Source: Spirochaetaceae bacterium (GTDB lineage: Bacteria > Spirochaetota > Spirochaetia > Treponematales > Treponemataceae). From it: DNA of 64,000 nucleotides. The position numbers and the translations under genes are program-made. The DNA is taken from positions 1-64,000 of the forward strand of contig JAGAOP010000060.1 in NCBI GenBank assembly GCA_017623685.1, given 5' to 3'. Shown here one piece after another: positions 1 through 9,067 of the stretch; the first letter of the stretch is position 1, and each line of letters opens with the position of its first letter. Below the pieces are notes generated by a model. It had not been told where the DNA came from and did not search any database. It saw only the letters and a list, made by a program, of their open reading frames with translations.

Positions 1-1
1 T

Positions 2-151
2 CAGTTGCCTTATGCCTTAACAATTGCTGTAATTTCTTTTGTAACATACATTGTTGCAGGATTTACAAAGTCTGCTGTAATTTCTTTGATTTTTGGTATT
101 GCAGCAACAATCGGATTTATTTACTTTATGAAAAAGCGTAACGCAAAATAA
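2..151 (+). CDS. C-terminal end of a membrane protein, probably NhaC-family Na+/H+ antiporter (partial)
   Basis: The open frame enters from the left edge and ends at TAA 149-151, giving about 49 residues. The tail begins QLPYALTIAVISFV and ends in a short basic stretch MKKRNAK. It holds two hydrophobic segments, as expected for the last membrane helices of a transporter. The LPYAL...GF pattern resembles the end of NhaC-type antiporters, but this is from memory and the piece is short. A strong terminator follows directly. Confidence 0.45.
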   Translation, partial: QLPYALTIAVISFVTYIVAGFTKSAVISLIFGIAATIGFIYFMKKRNAK

Positions 152-172
152 TTGCAATTTTTCTTTCTTTGT

Positions 173-224
173 AAAAAAGCACCTTTTATTCAGACATATT
201 GTTCAGTTTAAAAGGTGTTTTTTT
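173..224 (+). terminator. Rho-independent terminator after the NhaC-like gene
   Basis: CACCTTTT at 180-187 pairs with AAAAGGTG at 210-217, followed by a T run at 218-224. The A run at 173-178 can pair with the T run, so it may work in both directions. Confidence 0.8.
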
Positions 225-266
225 ACTAGACTTTAAACTATTCCGCTATAAAACAAATATTTTTCC

Positions 267-295
267 TTGTTCATTTCAAAATTTTATATTATACT
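267..295 (+). promoter_or_regulatory. Promoter predicted to give a leaderless mRNA
   Basis: TTGTTC (267-272), 17-bp spacer, TATACT (290-295), then exactly 6 nt to the ATG at 302. No Shine-Dalgarno lies before the ATG, so the transcript probably starts at the initiation codon. Confidence 0.6.
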
Positions 296-301
296 TCTTT
301 C

Positions 302-1102
302 ATGGCTCAAAAAAAGAAAAATCAAGCTGGAATCGCAGTAGCAGTATGGATTCTTTTAGCAATAGTTTTATTTATTATTTTTTTAGTAATGCAAGATGAC
401 ATAATGCGAACTCTAAAAGATACAGGCTTTTTTACTCACACAGTTGGATCCGAACCGGAGTTTGTAGCAAATTACGAAGTTCCTGAATCTACAACCCCAA
501 ATTCTGATTCTGTTATTCAAATTGAAATTCAAGAACCTATTCCCGTACAAAATGAAGAAGAAAATGTGACTCAGCTTTCGCCCATAGTTCCTGTTTCAGA
601 AAAAGAACCTGTAACAGAACACACACCTGTTACTTCTAGTCCAAAAGAAGAACAGGAAACAGCAGATGTAACACCACCAAAAATCTCTTTAAAATTATTC
701 TTTGTAATTATAGATGGGAATGGTACAATTTCTAGAGTGGAAGCTCAAAGATCTGTAGATAAAACTAATTCTCCTTTAACCACAGCTATTACAACCTTAT
801 TGGCAGGTCCAAATTTAGCTGAACGTGAAAAAGACTATATGTCTTTAATTCCAGAAGGTAGCCGATTACTTTCAGCTAGCGTAAAAAATAAAATAGCCAC
901 TTTGAATTTTAGCGAAGAATTTGAATTTAATCCCTATGGAGTAGAAGGTTATATCGGGCAACTTATGCAAATCGTTTACACAGCCACATCATTTTCTACT
1001 GTAGAAAGTGTTCAATTTCTAGTGGAAGGAGTTAGAAAAGACTATATTGGAAGTGAAGGGGTTTGGATTGGTTCCCCACTTTCACCGGCAAGTTTTAAAT
1101 AA
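302..1102 (+). CDS. GerMN-domain protein with N-terminal membrane anchor
   Basis: A 266-residue protein. Residues 10-30 form one hydrophobic helix, followed by a Pro/Glu/Thr-rich linker (about 45-130) typical of an exported low-complexity spacer. The C-terminal 140 residues look like a GerMN domain: the segment from LIPEGSRLLSA through ATLNFSEEF to IVYTATSF and VEGV matches the family pattern. GerMN domains are found in spore germination protein GerM and in many cell-envelope proteins; their activity is unclear. The protein is probably anchored in the inner membrane with the domain outside. It is transcribed alone: a terminator lies on each side. Confidence 0.75.
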   Translation: MAQKKKNQAGIAVAVWILLAIVLFIIFLVMQDDIMRTLKDTGFFTHTVGSEPEFVANYEVPESTTPNSDSVIQIEIQEPIPVQNEEENVTQLSPIVPVSEKEPVTEHTPVTSSPKEEQETADVTPPKISLKLFFVIIDGNGTISRVEAQRSVDKTNSPLTTAITTLLAGPNLAEREKDYMSLIPEGSRLLSASVKNKIATLNFSEEFEFNPYGVEGYIGQLMQIVYTATSFSTVESVQFLVEGVRKDYIGSEGVWIGSPLSPASFK

Positions 1103-1194
1103 TTATTTTGGAACTTTTTTGTAGAGTTTTATTTAACTTGTAAAGTGCAAAAAGTTACGTTTAAAAATCACAACAACAATATTTTGTAAAAGTT

Positions 1195-1238
1195 GGGCTG
1201 CAAAAATAATTTTTATTGTTTTTGGCAGCCCTTTTTTT
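1195..1238 (+). terminator. Rho-independent terminator
   Basis: GGGCTGC (1195-1201) pairs with GCAGCCC (1225-1231), with A/T-rich pairs inside, and a T run at 1232-1238. It ends the GerMN transcript and overlaps the end of the convergent gene. Confidence 0.8.
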
Positions 1239-2331
1239 AGAAGCTTTCAACTATAGCATCAAAATAGCTACGATTTGTTTTGTAAGCATTATCAAATACT
1301 GTTAAACTCATTACGCTATAGTCACCTGACTTATTTTTTTTGATAATCTTAAAATCTCGTGTTACCGAATTTTCAGAAGGCTGATAATAACGAATTTCTA
1401 CAGCAACTTTATCTTTTGTTGCAGTTACTTTTCTACTATCCCAATCTGCATATGTATCTTGAGAACTTAAAGAAAAGGTTCGACAAAATGAATCTAACAT
1501 CATTTTACTTCCACTAGATGCAGCAGAAGCAGGAAAATCAGACAATACCACAAGAGCCACATTTCCAAGCATATACATGTTTTCTGCAGCTTGCATCCAT
1601 TGATTATCTAATTTTATCTTTTGAGCATTATATTTAATTTCTGTATCAGGCAATTTCTTTTTTGAAGTAAAACTTCTTTGCTTATCATTTAATGGTGCAG
1701 GGAAACCTTTAAACTGGGAAAATGAAGGATCTTCAGAAAAAGCTAATGCTCCAGTTGTAGCAATTTGAAAAAGAGGCATTCCGTCAGCACTAGTAATTTG
1801 CTTTAAATTAAATATCGGAATATCAAAAGAATATTCCATTATTACATTTCCACCAAATTGGCTAAAATCTTCTTTGCTTGTAATAGTTGAACTTACAATT
1901 TCATCGTTTAGATTACGACGACGAGCAGATAATTCATAAACTAAATCGTGCATATAATTTACTATATCTGTATCTGTTCCAGAAATGTTGTTTAGAAAGC
2001 GTTCACCTGTCATTTCAGTGTAGTCTACATCAGGATTCAGGGTAAAAAGTATTTCTATAGATTTGGGAATTCCCGAACGCCCCGTACCAGCACGAGATAC
2101 TGCACTTGTTCCAGGATACTGTGGAGCATAATACCGCATGGCATATGTCCCTTCATCATAATAAAGAAAGCCAATATAAACTTCATATTCAAAGGAATAA
2201 TCTCTGTAATAAACATATTGTCCTGAATAATCAGGTAAATAAGTTTTTATTCCAGGAAATGCTGCGACAGAAGATAAAACTAAAATTATGCAACCAAATA
2301 AAGCCAAGCTAAATTTGTTAAGGTGTTTCAT
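1237..2331 (-). CDS. Exported protein of unknown function
   Basis: A 364-residue protein with a clear signal peptide (MKHLNKFSLALFGC, hydrophobic to about residue 24, likely cut after VAA). The mature part is rich in Tyr and Ser (GQYVYYRDYSFEYE near residue 38) and has no motif I recognise. No transmembrane helix follows the signal, so it is probably periplasmic or surface-exposed. The start has a good ribosome site (GGGAGG, 4 nt before ATG). It lies 43 bp after proS on the same strand. I cannot assign a function. Confidence 0.6.
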   Translation of the reverse strand: MKHLNKFSLALFGCIILVLSSVAAFPGIKTYLPDYSGQYVYYRDYSFEYEVYIGFLYYDEGTYAMRYYAPQYPGTSAVSRAGTGRSGIPKSIEILFTLNPDVDYTEMTGERFLNNISGTDTDIVNYMHDLVYELSARRRNLNDEIVSSTITSKEDFSQFGGNVIMEYSFDIPIFNLKQITSADGMPLFQIATTGALAFSEDPSFSQFKGFPAPLNDKQRSFTSKKKLPDTEIKYNAQKIKLDNQWMQAAENMYMLGNVALVVLSDFPASAASSGSKMMLDSFCRTFSLSSQDTYADWDSRKVTATKDKVAVEIRYYQPSENSVTRDFKIIKKNKSGDYSVMSLTVFDNAYKTNRSYFDAIVESF

Positions 2332-2374
2332 TTTGCCTCCCTAAAAAACAATAAACAAAACAGCAGCTTTGAAA

Positions 2375-4219
2375 TTAAGCGTTTAATTCAGAAATTGCAT
2401 CTTTTACAATTCTTGCCACTTTTTCAGCAGCAGAATCAGCAGATACAAGTTCTACCTGTGATTCAGTGCGAAGTTTAACCTCAACATTTGGTAAATTCTT
2501 TTCGCCAACAACTATACGAACAGGAATTCCGATTAAATCCATATCTTTGAATTTTACTCCTGGTCGTTCATTTCTGTCATCTAAAAGAACTTCTATTCCT
2601 TGCTTTTTAAGTTCAGCGTAAATTTTATCCGCTACTTCTTTCATTTGTCCATCATATTTCACCGGAATGATGACAACATGGTAGGGAGCCGCACTCATAG
2701 GCCAACAAATTCCATCTTTATCGTGGTGTTCTTCTATGATAGAAGCTAATGCTCTATCTACACCGATTCCATAACAGCCCATAAGAGGGATTTGTTGTTT
2801 CCCATTTTCATCAAGAAAGGATACATTCATAGATTTGCTGTATTTATAGCCTAACTTGAATATGTGTCCTAGTTCGTTACCTTTTTTGCTATAAAACTCA
2901 GCACCACAGTGAGGACATTTGTCTCCAGCCACAACTGTACGAATGTCTGCAGCCATGAATGGTGTAAAATCTCTTCCTGGTTCTACGTGTAGATTATCTA
3001 CATCTGCAATTCCACCGCCTGTAACTGTATCATGAAGTTGTGACACAAAAGAACCATCTTGTTCTATTGTCATTACACTAAAATCAACCAACAAAGGAAG
3101 TTTTGTTAATCCTACAGGTCCAACAAATCCATGTGGAGCCCCAGAAAAACGAATTACATCATCTTCACAGGCTAACTCAACTTCACTTGCTTTTAATGTA
3201 GCTGCTAATTTTGCTTCATTTACATCCAAGTCGCCACGAATTGCAACAGCAAAGAAACTTTCTGGATAATAAGGCACACCAGTTTCAACTTCCCGTTTAA
3301 AATTATTTCCTCCAGGAGCTGAACGTAAATCCAATTCACTGTTATAAACTTTGTAAATCAGCACTTTTATAAACTGAGTTGCTGGCATTTTGAAAAATTC
3401 TTCCATTTGGGCTATGGTTTCTACCCCAGGACATGGAACTTTTTCTATTGATTCAGTTGTTGCTTGCTGAGCATTACCATTTTTATCAAGGGCAACATCT
3501 AAAGCACAGGATGCTTTTTCTGTATTTGCAGCATATCCACACTTTGGACAAAGAATCAATGTATCATCACCAACTGCACTTTCCACCATAAATTCTTCTG
3601 AACCGCTACCTCCCATAGCCCCTGAATCTGCGGAAACAGGAATAACAGAAAGACCTAATCGCTTAAAAATTCGTTTGTAAGCAGCTTCCATGGCAAGGTA
3701 GGTTTTATCCAAAGATTCTTCACTTGTATGGAAAGAATATGCATCTTTCATTGTAAATTCTCTACCCCTCATAACACCGTATCGAGGACGAATTTCATCT
3801 CGATACTTTGTATTGATTTGATAAAGGGTTAAAGGAAGTTGTTTATATGATTCAAGTTCATCTCGAACAAGAGCGGTAAAAGCTTCTTCTGCAGTGGGGC
3901 TAACTACAAGTTCTTGGTCAACACGATTTTTTACTCGCAACATACCTGCACCCATAGTTTCCCAACGACCAGATTCGCGCCACAATTCACCTGGAACAAC
4001 AACAGAAGGTTTACATTCCAATGCTCCTATGGCATCCATTTCTTCTCGAATAATATTTTCTACTTTACGAAAGGCTTTTAACCCAAGAGGAAAGTAAGTA
4101 AAAAGTCCGTTTCCTAATTTACGGATAAGTCCAGCTCGCAACATAAGTTGGTGACTTGCAATAACAGCCTCTGCAGGAATTTCTCGCAGAGTGGCAATCA
4201 ATGTTTCGGAAGTTTTCAT
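2375..4219 (-). CDS. proS: Prolyl-tRNA synthetase
   Basis: A 614-residue class II synthetase that charges tRNA-Pro. The N-terminal catalytic part has the dimer motif near PLGLKAFRK and class II motif 2 (YRDEIRPRYGVMRGREF at about residue 140). The central region (about 225-390) is the bacterial editing domain seen in the long E. coli-type enzymes. Motif 3 lies in GCYGIGVDRALASI, and the C-terminal anticodon-binding domain contains DDRNERPGVKFKDMD. Length fits the bacterial-type enzyme. It is divergent from dnaX across 165 bp. Confidence 0.95.
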   Translation of the reverse strand: MKTSETLIATLREIPAEAVIASHQLMLRAGLIRKLGNGLFTYFPLGLKAFRKVENIIREEMDAIGALECKPSVVVPGELWRESGRWETMGAGMLRVKNRVDQELVVSPTAEEAFTALVRDELESYKQLPLTLYQINTKYRDEIRPRYGVMRGREFTMKDAYSFHTSEESLDKTYLAMEAAYKRIFKRLGLSVIPVSADSGAMGGSGSEEFMVESAVGDDTLILCPKCGYAANTEKASCALDVALDKNGNAQQATTESIEKVPCPGVETIAQMEEFFKMPATQFIKVLIYKVYNSELDLRSAPGGNNFKREVETGVPYYPESFFAVAIRGDLDVNEAKLAATLKASEVELACEDDVIRFSGAPHGFVGPVGLTKLPLLVDFSVMTIEQDGSFVSQLHDTVTGGGIADVDNLHVEPGRDFTPFMAADIRTVVAGDKCPHCGAEFYSKKGNELGHIFKLGYKYSKSMNVSFLDENGKQQIPLMGCYGIGVDRALASIIEEHHDKDGICWPMSAAPYHVVIIPVKYDGQMKEVADKIYAELKKQGIEVLLDDRNERPGVKFKDMDLIGIPVRIVVGEKNLPNVEVKLRTESQVELVSADSAAEKVARIVKDAISELNA

Positions 4220-4349
4220 AACCTAAACAGTTTATATTATTCCTTTAATAAATTCAACAAATACAGGCTTATTTGGTTATCCTGATTTAATTAAGATAAT
4301 TTTTTATACAAATTGAATTAGTAAATCTTGTTAATTTATTGTTCACTTG

Positions 4350-4378
4350 TTGCGAAAAGCTTGAATTTAGGATATTCT
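4350..4378 (+). promoter_or_regulatory. Promoter of dnaX, predicted leaderless
   Basis: TTGCGA (4350-4355), 17 bp, TATTCT (4373-4378), then 6 nt to ATG 4385. The upstream in-frame start at 4328 would place this promoter inside the coding region, which argues for the start at 4385. Confidence 0.55.
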
Positions 4379-4384
4379 TTTATT

Positions 4385-6172
4385 ATGGCATACGAAGTAA
4401 CGGCAACACGACGCAGACCACAGCGATTTGAAGACCTGGTGGGACAAGAATTTGTAGCTGCAACATTAAAAAATTCCATTCAAGCAGGAAAAATTGCTCA
4501 TGCATATTTATTTTCTGGACCAAGAGGTTGTGGGAAAACATCTTCTGCACGAATTTTGGCAAAGGCTTTAAATTGTGAAAAAGGACCAACTGCTGCACCT
4601 TGCGGAGTATGTACTGTATGCCAAGAAATTACAAAAGGTTCAAACTTAGATGTTATCGAAATAGATGGTGCATCTAACACTAGCGTAAATGATATTCGCC
4701 AAATAAAAGACGAAGTTTTATTCCCACCTAATTCCTGTCGTTATAAAATTTATATCATTGACGAAGTTCATATGCTTTCTACCAGTGCTTTTAACGCCTT
4801 GTTAAAAACCATTGAAGAACCACCACCTTACGTTATTTTTATTTTTGCAACAACAGAGCTGCACAAAGTTCCTGCCACTATTAAAAGTCGTTGTCAACAG
4901 TTTAATTTTAGACTTGTTGCGGTAGAGCAATTAAAAGAATTACTAGCTCAAGCTGCCACCGAAATAAATGTTCAAGCTGATCCAGAAGCTTTGTATTGGA
5001 TTGCCAGAGAAGCAACAGGAAGTGTTCGCGACGCTTACACCTTATTTGACCAAGTTGCTTCCTTTTCAGAAAGCCATATTACTTACGATAAAATCCGAAG
5101 TAAGTTAGGTCTTGTGGGAGTAGATATACTTAATCAACTTTGCGAAACTTTTATTTCACAAAATGCTGCCTTAGCCTTAGATTTATTAGATAAAATTTTA
5201 GAAAACGGCACTTCTATTGAACAGTTTATTTCAAATCTTACAGATTATTTTAGAAGTCTGTTGTTAATTAAAACTGGAATTACACGAGAAGCTCTTTTAG
5301 GGCAATCTGCCGAAAGATATTCTTCTGTTGCTCTAGAAAAGTTAAATATTCCACAGTTAGAAAGAGGTCTTTCTTTATTATTGGATCTATATCGCGATAT
5401 TCGCTATTCTCTAAATCCAAGATACGAAGTTGATTTAGCTATTTCAAGATTATGTGGGTTAACATCTTTTGTTTCTAATAAAGAAGTTCAAAAAATGTTA
5501 GAAGATACTAGAAAGTTGCTTTTAGGTTCAAATGCAAATCAGGAACAAATTCCACAAAGCAACTTTTCTTCTACAGAATCAACACCAAAGGCAAATATTC
5601 CACCAAATTTAGCAGCCCAGTTCGCAAAGTTTCCTTCTTCTCAGGAGGAAAGCTACCCTTTATCTAACGGCGGCGCTGTACCGCCTGAACACCGGCAACC
5701 TTCTTTTGAGTTTGAAAACGAAAAAGTATCATTACCAGAAGAACCTGTTTCTGATTCATTTTTTGTTTCAATACCAAAACAACCAGATGATTCAATTTTA
5801 AACCAAGAAGAATCATCAGATGAAAAAAAAATTATTCCTTTGGAAAATTTAAAGGATTATGTAATTAAAGAACTTAGCATAAGTCACATTGTAATAGCTT
5901 CTGCTTTAATTGCATCAGAATCTTGGGATTTTTCAAAAGAAGGTTTTGTCCAAATTACTGTTCCTTCCGCTTTTTGCCTTTCGCAGTTGCAAAAAGAAAA
6001 AGATTTTCTGAATAAATTATTTTCTTCCCTTACAGGACGTAATTTAGTAATTGAACCAATTTTAAAACAACAAAAACCAAAAGAAGAAATAACAATCCCA
6101 ATTCAAGCGGAACTTTTATGCAAAATGTTTAAAGGTTCAATTGTAGGAGTAAAAAAGAATGAATCCCTTTGA
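4385..6172 (+). CDS. dnaX: DNA polymerase III subunit tau/gamma
   Basis: A 595-residue clamp-loader ATPase from the MAYEVTATRRRPQ start. It shows Walker A (GPRGCGKTS), the four-Cys zinc site (C-x9-C-x2-C-x2-C in the segment CEKGP..CGVCTVC), Walker B followed by EVHM, and the SRC sensor region (KSRCQQF). After the ATPase (to about residue 370) comes a low-complexity linker, then a C-terminal domain from about 495 that would bind polymerase. Two oddities lie in the linker: a GC-rich palindromic patch at 5666-5698 and a run of nine A at 5823-5831. ybaB overlaps its end by 14 nt. Confidence 0.95.
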   Translation: MAYEVTATRRRPQRFEDLVGQEFVAATLKNSIQAGKIAHAYLFSGPRGCGKTSSARILAKALNCEKGPTAAPCGVCTVCQEITKGSNLDVIEIDGASNTSVNDIRQIKDEVLFPPNSCRYKIYIIDEVHMLSTSAFNALLKTIEEPPPYVIFIFATTELHKVPATIKSRCQQFNFRLVAVEQLKELLAQAATEINVQADPEALYWIAREATGSVRDAYTLFDQVASFSESHITYDKIRSKLGLVGVDILNQLCETFISQNAALALDLLDKILENGTSIEQFISNLTDYFRSLLLIKTGITREALLGQSAERYSSVALEKLNIPQLERGLSLLLDLYRDIRYSLNPRYEVDLAISRLCGLTSFVSNKEVQKMLEDTRKLLLGSNANQEQIPQSNFSSTESTPKANIPPNLAAQFAKFPSSQEESYPLSNGGAVPPEHRQPSFEFENEKVSLPEEPVSDSFFVSIPKQPDDSILNQEESSDEKKIIPLENLKDYVIKELSISHIVIASALIASESWDFSKEGFVQITVPSAFCLSQLQKEKDFLNKLFSSLTGRNLVIEPILKQQKPKEEITIPIQAELLCKMFKGSIVGVKKNESL

Positions 6173-6470
6173 TATTCTAAAAAATAGCCAAGCTATTAAA
6201 GAACAAGTTTCAAAAGTTCAAGAAGAACTAAAATTATTGGAAGTCACAGGTTCTTCTGGTGGAGGAATTGTAAAAGTTACAATGAATGGGCATTTTGAAA
6301 TAAAATCAGTCTATTTAGATCCCATTGTTATAGATCCACGAGAAATTCCTATGATTCAAGATTTAATCGTTGCTGCAAGCCACGATGCTATGACAAAAAT
6401 TAAAGAACAAATAGAATCTAGGCTTGGCTCTTTTATGGGAAACGCAGGTTTCCCTAATTTCAGCTTTTAG
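6159..6470 (+). CDS. ybaB: YbaB/EbfC family nucleoid-associated protein
   Basis: A 103-residue protein with the family core: SSGGGIVKVTMNGHFEIKSV, then DPREIPMIQDLIVAASHDAM. YbaB/EbfC proteins are DNA-binding dimers. The order dnaX-ybaB-recR is conserved across bacteria. Its start overlaps the end of dnaX by 14 nt, so translation is likely coupled. Confidence 0.9.
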   Translation: MNPFDILKNSQAIKEQVSKVQEELKLLEVTGSSGGGIVKVTMNGHFEIKSVYLDPIVIDPREIPMIQDLIVAASHDAMTKIKEQIESRLGSFMGNAGFPNFSF

Positions 6471-6479
6471 GAAATAATA

Positions 6480-7067
6480 ATGAATGCTCTAGAGGAACTA
6501 GCGGAATCTTTTTCACGGCTTCCTGGAATAGGGAAAAAAAGTGGAATGCGTCTTGCAACTCATATATTACAGGCAGATTCCAGTTTTGTTCAACGTTTTT
6601 CATAACAAATATTAAATTTGCAACAACGTATCAAACCTTGTTCAATTTGTGGAGCTTTTACTGAAACAGATCCTTGTTATATTTGTTCTAATCCACTTAG
6701 AGATAGAAGCCTTCTTTGCGTTGTTGAACAACCTCTTGATGTACAAATTATAGAAGCCTCTAGAGAATTTCAAGGATTATTTCATGTTTTAGGTGGAGTT
6801 ATTTCGCCACTCGACGGAATTGGACCAGAACAGTTATCCATTGGAAAGTTATTAGAAAAAGTTAAATCTGAAAATATAACCGAAGTTATTATCGCAACAA
6901 ATCCTACAGTAGAGGGCGACACTACAGCTTTGTATTTGCAACGAGTTCTTGCAGACACGGGAGTTAAAATTAGTAGACTTGCCTCTGGATTACCTGTAGG
7001 AGGAGATTTAGAGTATGCGGATAAATTAACACTTGCTAGAAGTTTTAGAGGGCGAACTACTTTTTAA
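6480..7067 (+). pseudogene. recR: recR interrupted by an in-frame stop codon
   Basis: The reading frame starts at ATG 6480 (AGGA site 8-9 nt upstream) and encodes the RecR helix-hairpin-helix start (LPGIGKKSGMRLA). It meets TAA at 6603-6605 (codon 42) and continues in the same frame with no shift through the four-Cys zinc finger (CSICGAFTETDPCYIC), the Toprim core (VVEQPLDVQIIE) and the conserved end (ATNPTVEGDTTALYLQ, GLPVGGDLEYADKLTLARS). Without the stop, the product would be 195 residues, the usual RecR length of about 200. A single base change in the TAA would restore it. A TTG at 6618 could restart translation but would omit the DNA-binding hairpin. It is either a recent pseudogene, a split gene, readthrough, or a sequencing error. 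Confidence 0.85.
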
Positions 7068-7094
7068 TTATTACTGAGTTTAAATTTTTAGAAC

Positions 7095-9044
7095 CTACAT
7101 AAAAGTTTCTTGAATTTGGTTATCAACCAAGGATAAATAATACTGTCTTTCTTCTTCTATACATGAAATTATATCATTTTTGTAGTCTTCTCGGTTTACA
7201 GCTTCGTCAATTTCTAACATCAAAATATCTATTCCAAGAGAGGCGGCCACACCTACAACTACACCAACTACAGTACCAACTGGTCCTGCCATAGTTCCAA
7301 CGACTCCACCAATAGTGCCAGTGATTGCAGAAGAAGCTGTTTTTTTGATAGTAGCATTTGTAGCAGCTGTTAAAGCCTGTGTTGCAGCCTTTTGTGTCAA
7401 TTTTGTAGAAAGTTTTGCAAGTAGCTTTGTTGTAATTATAGAAGAAGCCACACCTGCCACAGTTCCACCACTTGCCATAACGATGAATTTACTTTTTCCA
7501 CTTATTATGGCATCTGGTTTACCTGTTTTTGCAATAATATCTACCCCTGTAGTTTTTATGCTAATTTGGTAAAGTTTACCTGGATTATTAATTCGGTTTT
7601 CATCAAAAAGTAGTTTTTTTGCCGCATTAAATTCTAAATATTTTTCTTCAAAAATTGTATCTAATTGTTCATCAATTTTGTAATCAGGTAGTATTTTTTC
7701 TTCAAAATTTTTACCTAAAAAGGCGGAAACTCTTTCTTCTAACTGGTTTTCTACAATACCACCTAAATATGTAAATAATTCACTATATTCTCTGCCGAGT
7801 GAATAATACCAATCTAGATAATTTTCTGTATTTAATATCATTTTGTCAAAGTATAAATTTACAGCTTCAATTAATTCATCTTTAGTATCTGCGGCAAATT
7901 CTTCCCCTAACAAATTATATTTTGCTGTAGTACCAAGTCTATAAATTTCACCTTCAATTACTTCTGTAACTAATGTTGTTTTATCTACCACAAAGGTAGC
8001 CCAATCCCTGTGGTTACAAATGCAATATACACCCCAATAAATTAGTAACATGAAAAGAATCAACACTGTAATTAGAAAAAATTGCTTAACAAAGATTTTT
8101 CGTTTTTCTACTTTGGCCTTTTCGGCTTCTACCTTTTCTTTTTGTGATTTTTCTAACTTGGCTAAGGCTCTAATTTGTCCAGGAGTAAGATTATCTTTGT
8201 TTTTTGAAGCAAACTGAGATGAAAAATCCTCTAGCTCGTTTTGAACCAATTCTTCAATAGGTTCATTTAACTTTATCGGTTGAATTATTTCATTTTGTTG
8301 TTCTTTTGTAATAAACCAACTTAAAAAATAGTTTGTTAAACTATAAAATAAAATTCCACCATGCAATACAAAAATTGAAAAAGACACGTAAAAAGATGAA
8401 TTCAGTTCTCGGGACAAATCGTTGTTTAATATAGCATAGCTAAAAGTATTTATTCCATTAAAAATACCTTCAATTACAAAAGCTATTTTGTTTACAGAAA
8501 AAATACTTGTTAATGAACTATTAATGCCACCCAAAAACCATAGTAAAATAGGATAAGCTATTGTTCCGAATATTATAATTATCCATTTTTGCCAGCCAAA
8601 AAGTCTGTATTCACCTCGACCTATTTTAAAACGCTTTTTTGCCAATCCAATAATTAAATAAAGCATTATTATTGTGAGGATGATTATTCCAAGAGCAAGA
8701 GCTTCGTTTTTAGAAATTACCGTAACATAAACTGTTAAAAAAAAAGCCAATATTGTAGAATAAAAGCCATTCCATAAATAAAATGGCCAACGGATTTTTT
8801 TCCACGATGGTATTTTTTTATCTTCTTTGTAGTCTTGTAGCTTATATTTTCTTGTAATTGTTGTTTTATAACATGCGTATTTTGTCATGGGAATGGCAAA
8901 AAGCACAACCGCTATAAAAAATAAATAATAATTATCTCGATTTGTTAAAGCTCTGCAAAGGACACAAAAAAACAGGGCCAGAATAAACTTCTTAATAAAA
9001 GAAATAATGTTTTCCATTACAAAAAAAATCTTTTTCTGACCCAT
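7095..9044 (-). CDS. Large membrane protein of unknown function with a Gly-rich C-terminal region
   Basis: A 649-residue protein I do not recognise. Several hydrophobic helices occupy residues 12-250. A charged, coiled-coil-like stretch (about 285-320, rich in Lys/Glu, AEKAKVEKRK) leads to another helix (about 322-345). A hydrophilic domain spans 350-520, and a hydrophobic Gly/Ala-rich stretch at about 525-620 contains repeated GxxxG spacing (TIGGVVGTMAGPVG). The Gly-zipper-like part resembles pore-forming or membrane-inserting segments, but this is only compositional. An alternative start at ATG MENIISF is 10 codons in. It is monocistronic-looking and convergent with recR. Confidence 0.6.
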   Translation of the reverse strand: MGQKKIFFVMENIISFIKKFILALFFCVLCRALTNRDNYYLFFIAVVLFAIPMTKYACYKTTITRKYKLQDYKEDKKIPSWKKIRWPFYLWNGFYSTILAFFLTVYVTVISKNEALALGIIILTIIMLYLIIGLAKKRFKIGRGEYRLFGWQKWIIIIFGTIAYPILLWFLGGINSSLTSIFSVNKIAFVIEGIFNGINTFSYAILNNDLSRELNSSFYVSFSIFVLHGGILFYSLTNYFLSWFITKEQQNEIIQPIKLNEPIEELVQNELEDFSSQFASKNKDNLTPGQIRALAKLEKSQKEKVEAEKAKVEKRKIFVKQFFLITVLILFMLLIYWGVYCICNHRDWATFVVDKTTLVTEVIEGEIYRLGTTAKYNLLGEEFAADTKDELIEAVNLYFDKMILNTENYLDWYYSLGREYSELFTYLGGIVENQLEERVSAFLGKNFEEKILPDYKIDEQLDTIFEEKYLEFNAAKKLLFDENRINNPGKLYQISIKTTGVDIIAKTGKPDAIISGKSKFIVMASGGTVAGVASSIITTKLLAKLSTKLTQKAATQALTAATNATIKKTASSAITGTIGGVVGTMAGPVGTVVGVVVGVAASLGIDILMLEIDEAVNREDYKNDIISCIEEERQYYLSLVDNQIQETFM

Positions 9045-9067
9045 ATATTTGTTAATCCATTAAAAAT

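Noticed and set aside
4328-4384. Longer N-terminus for dnaX
   Set aside because: The added residues are not DnaX-like, and a promoter sits within them. The start at 4385 (MAYEVTATRRRPQ) fits the family.
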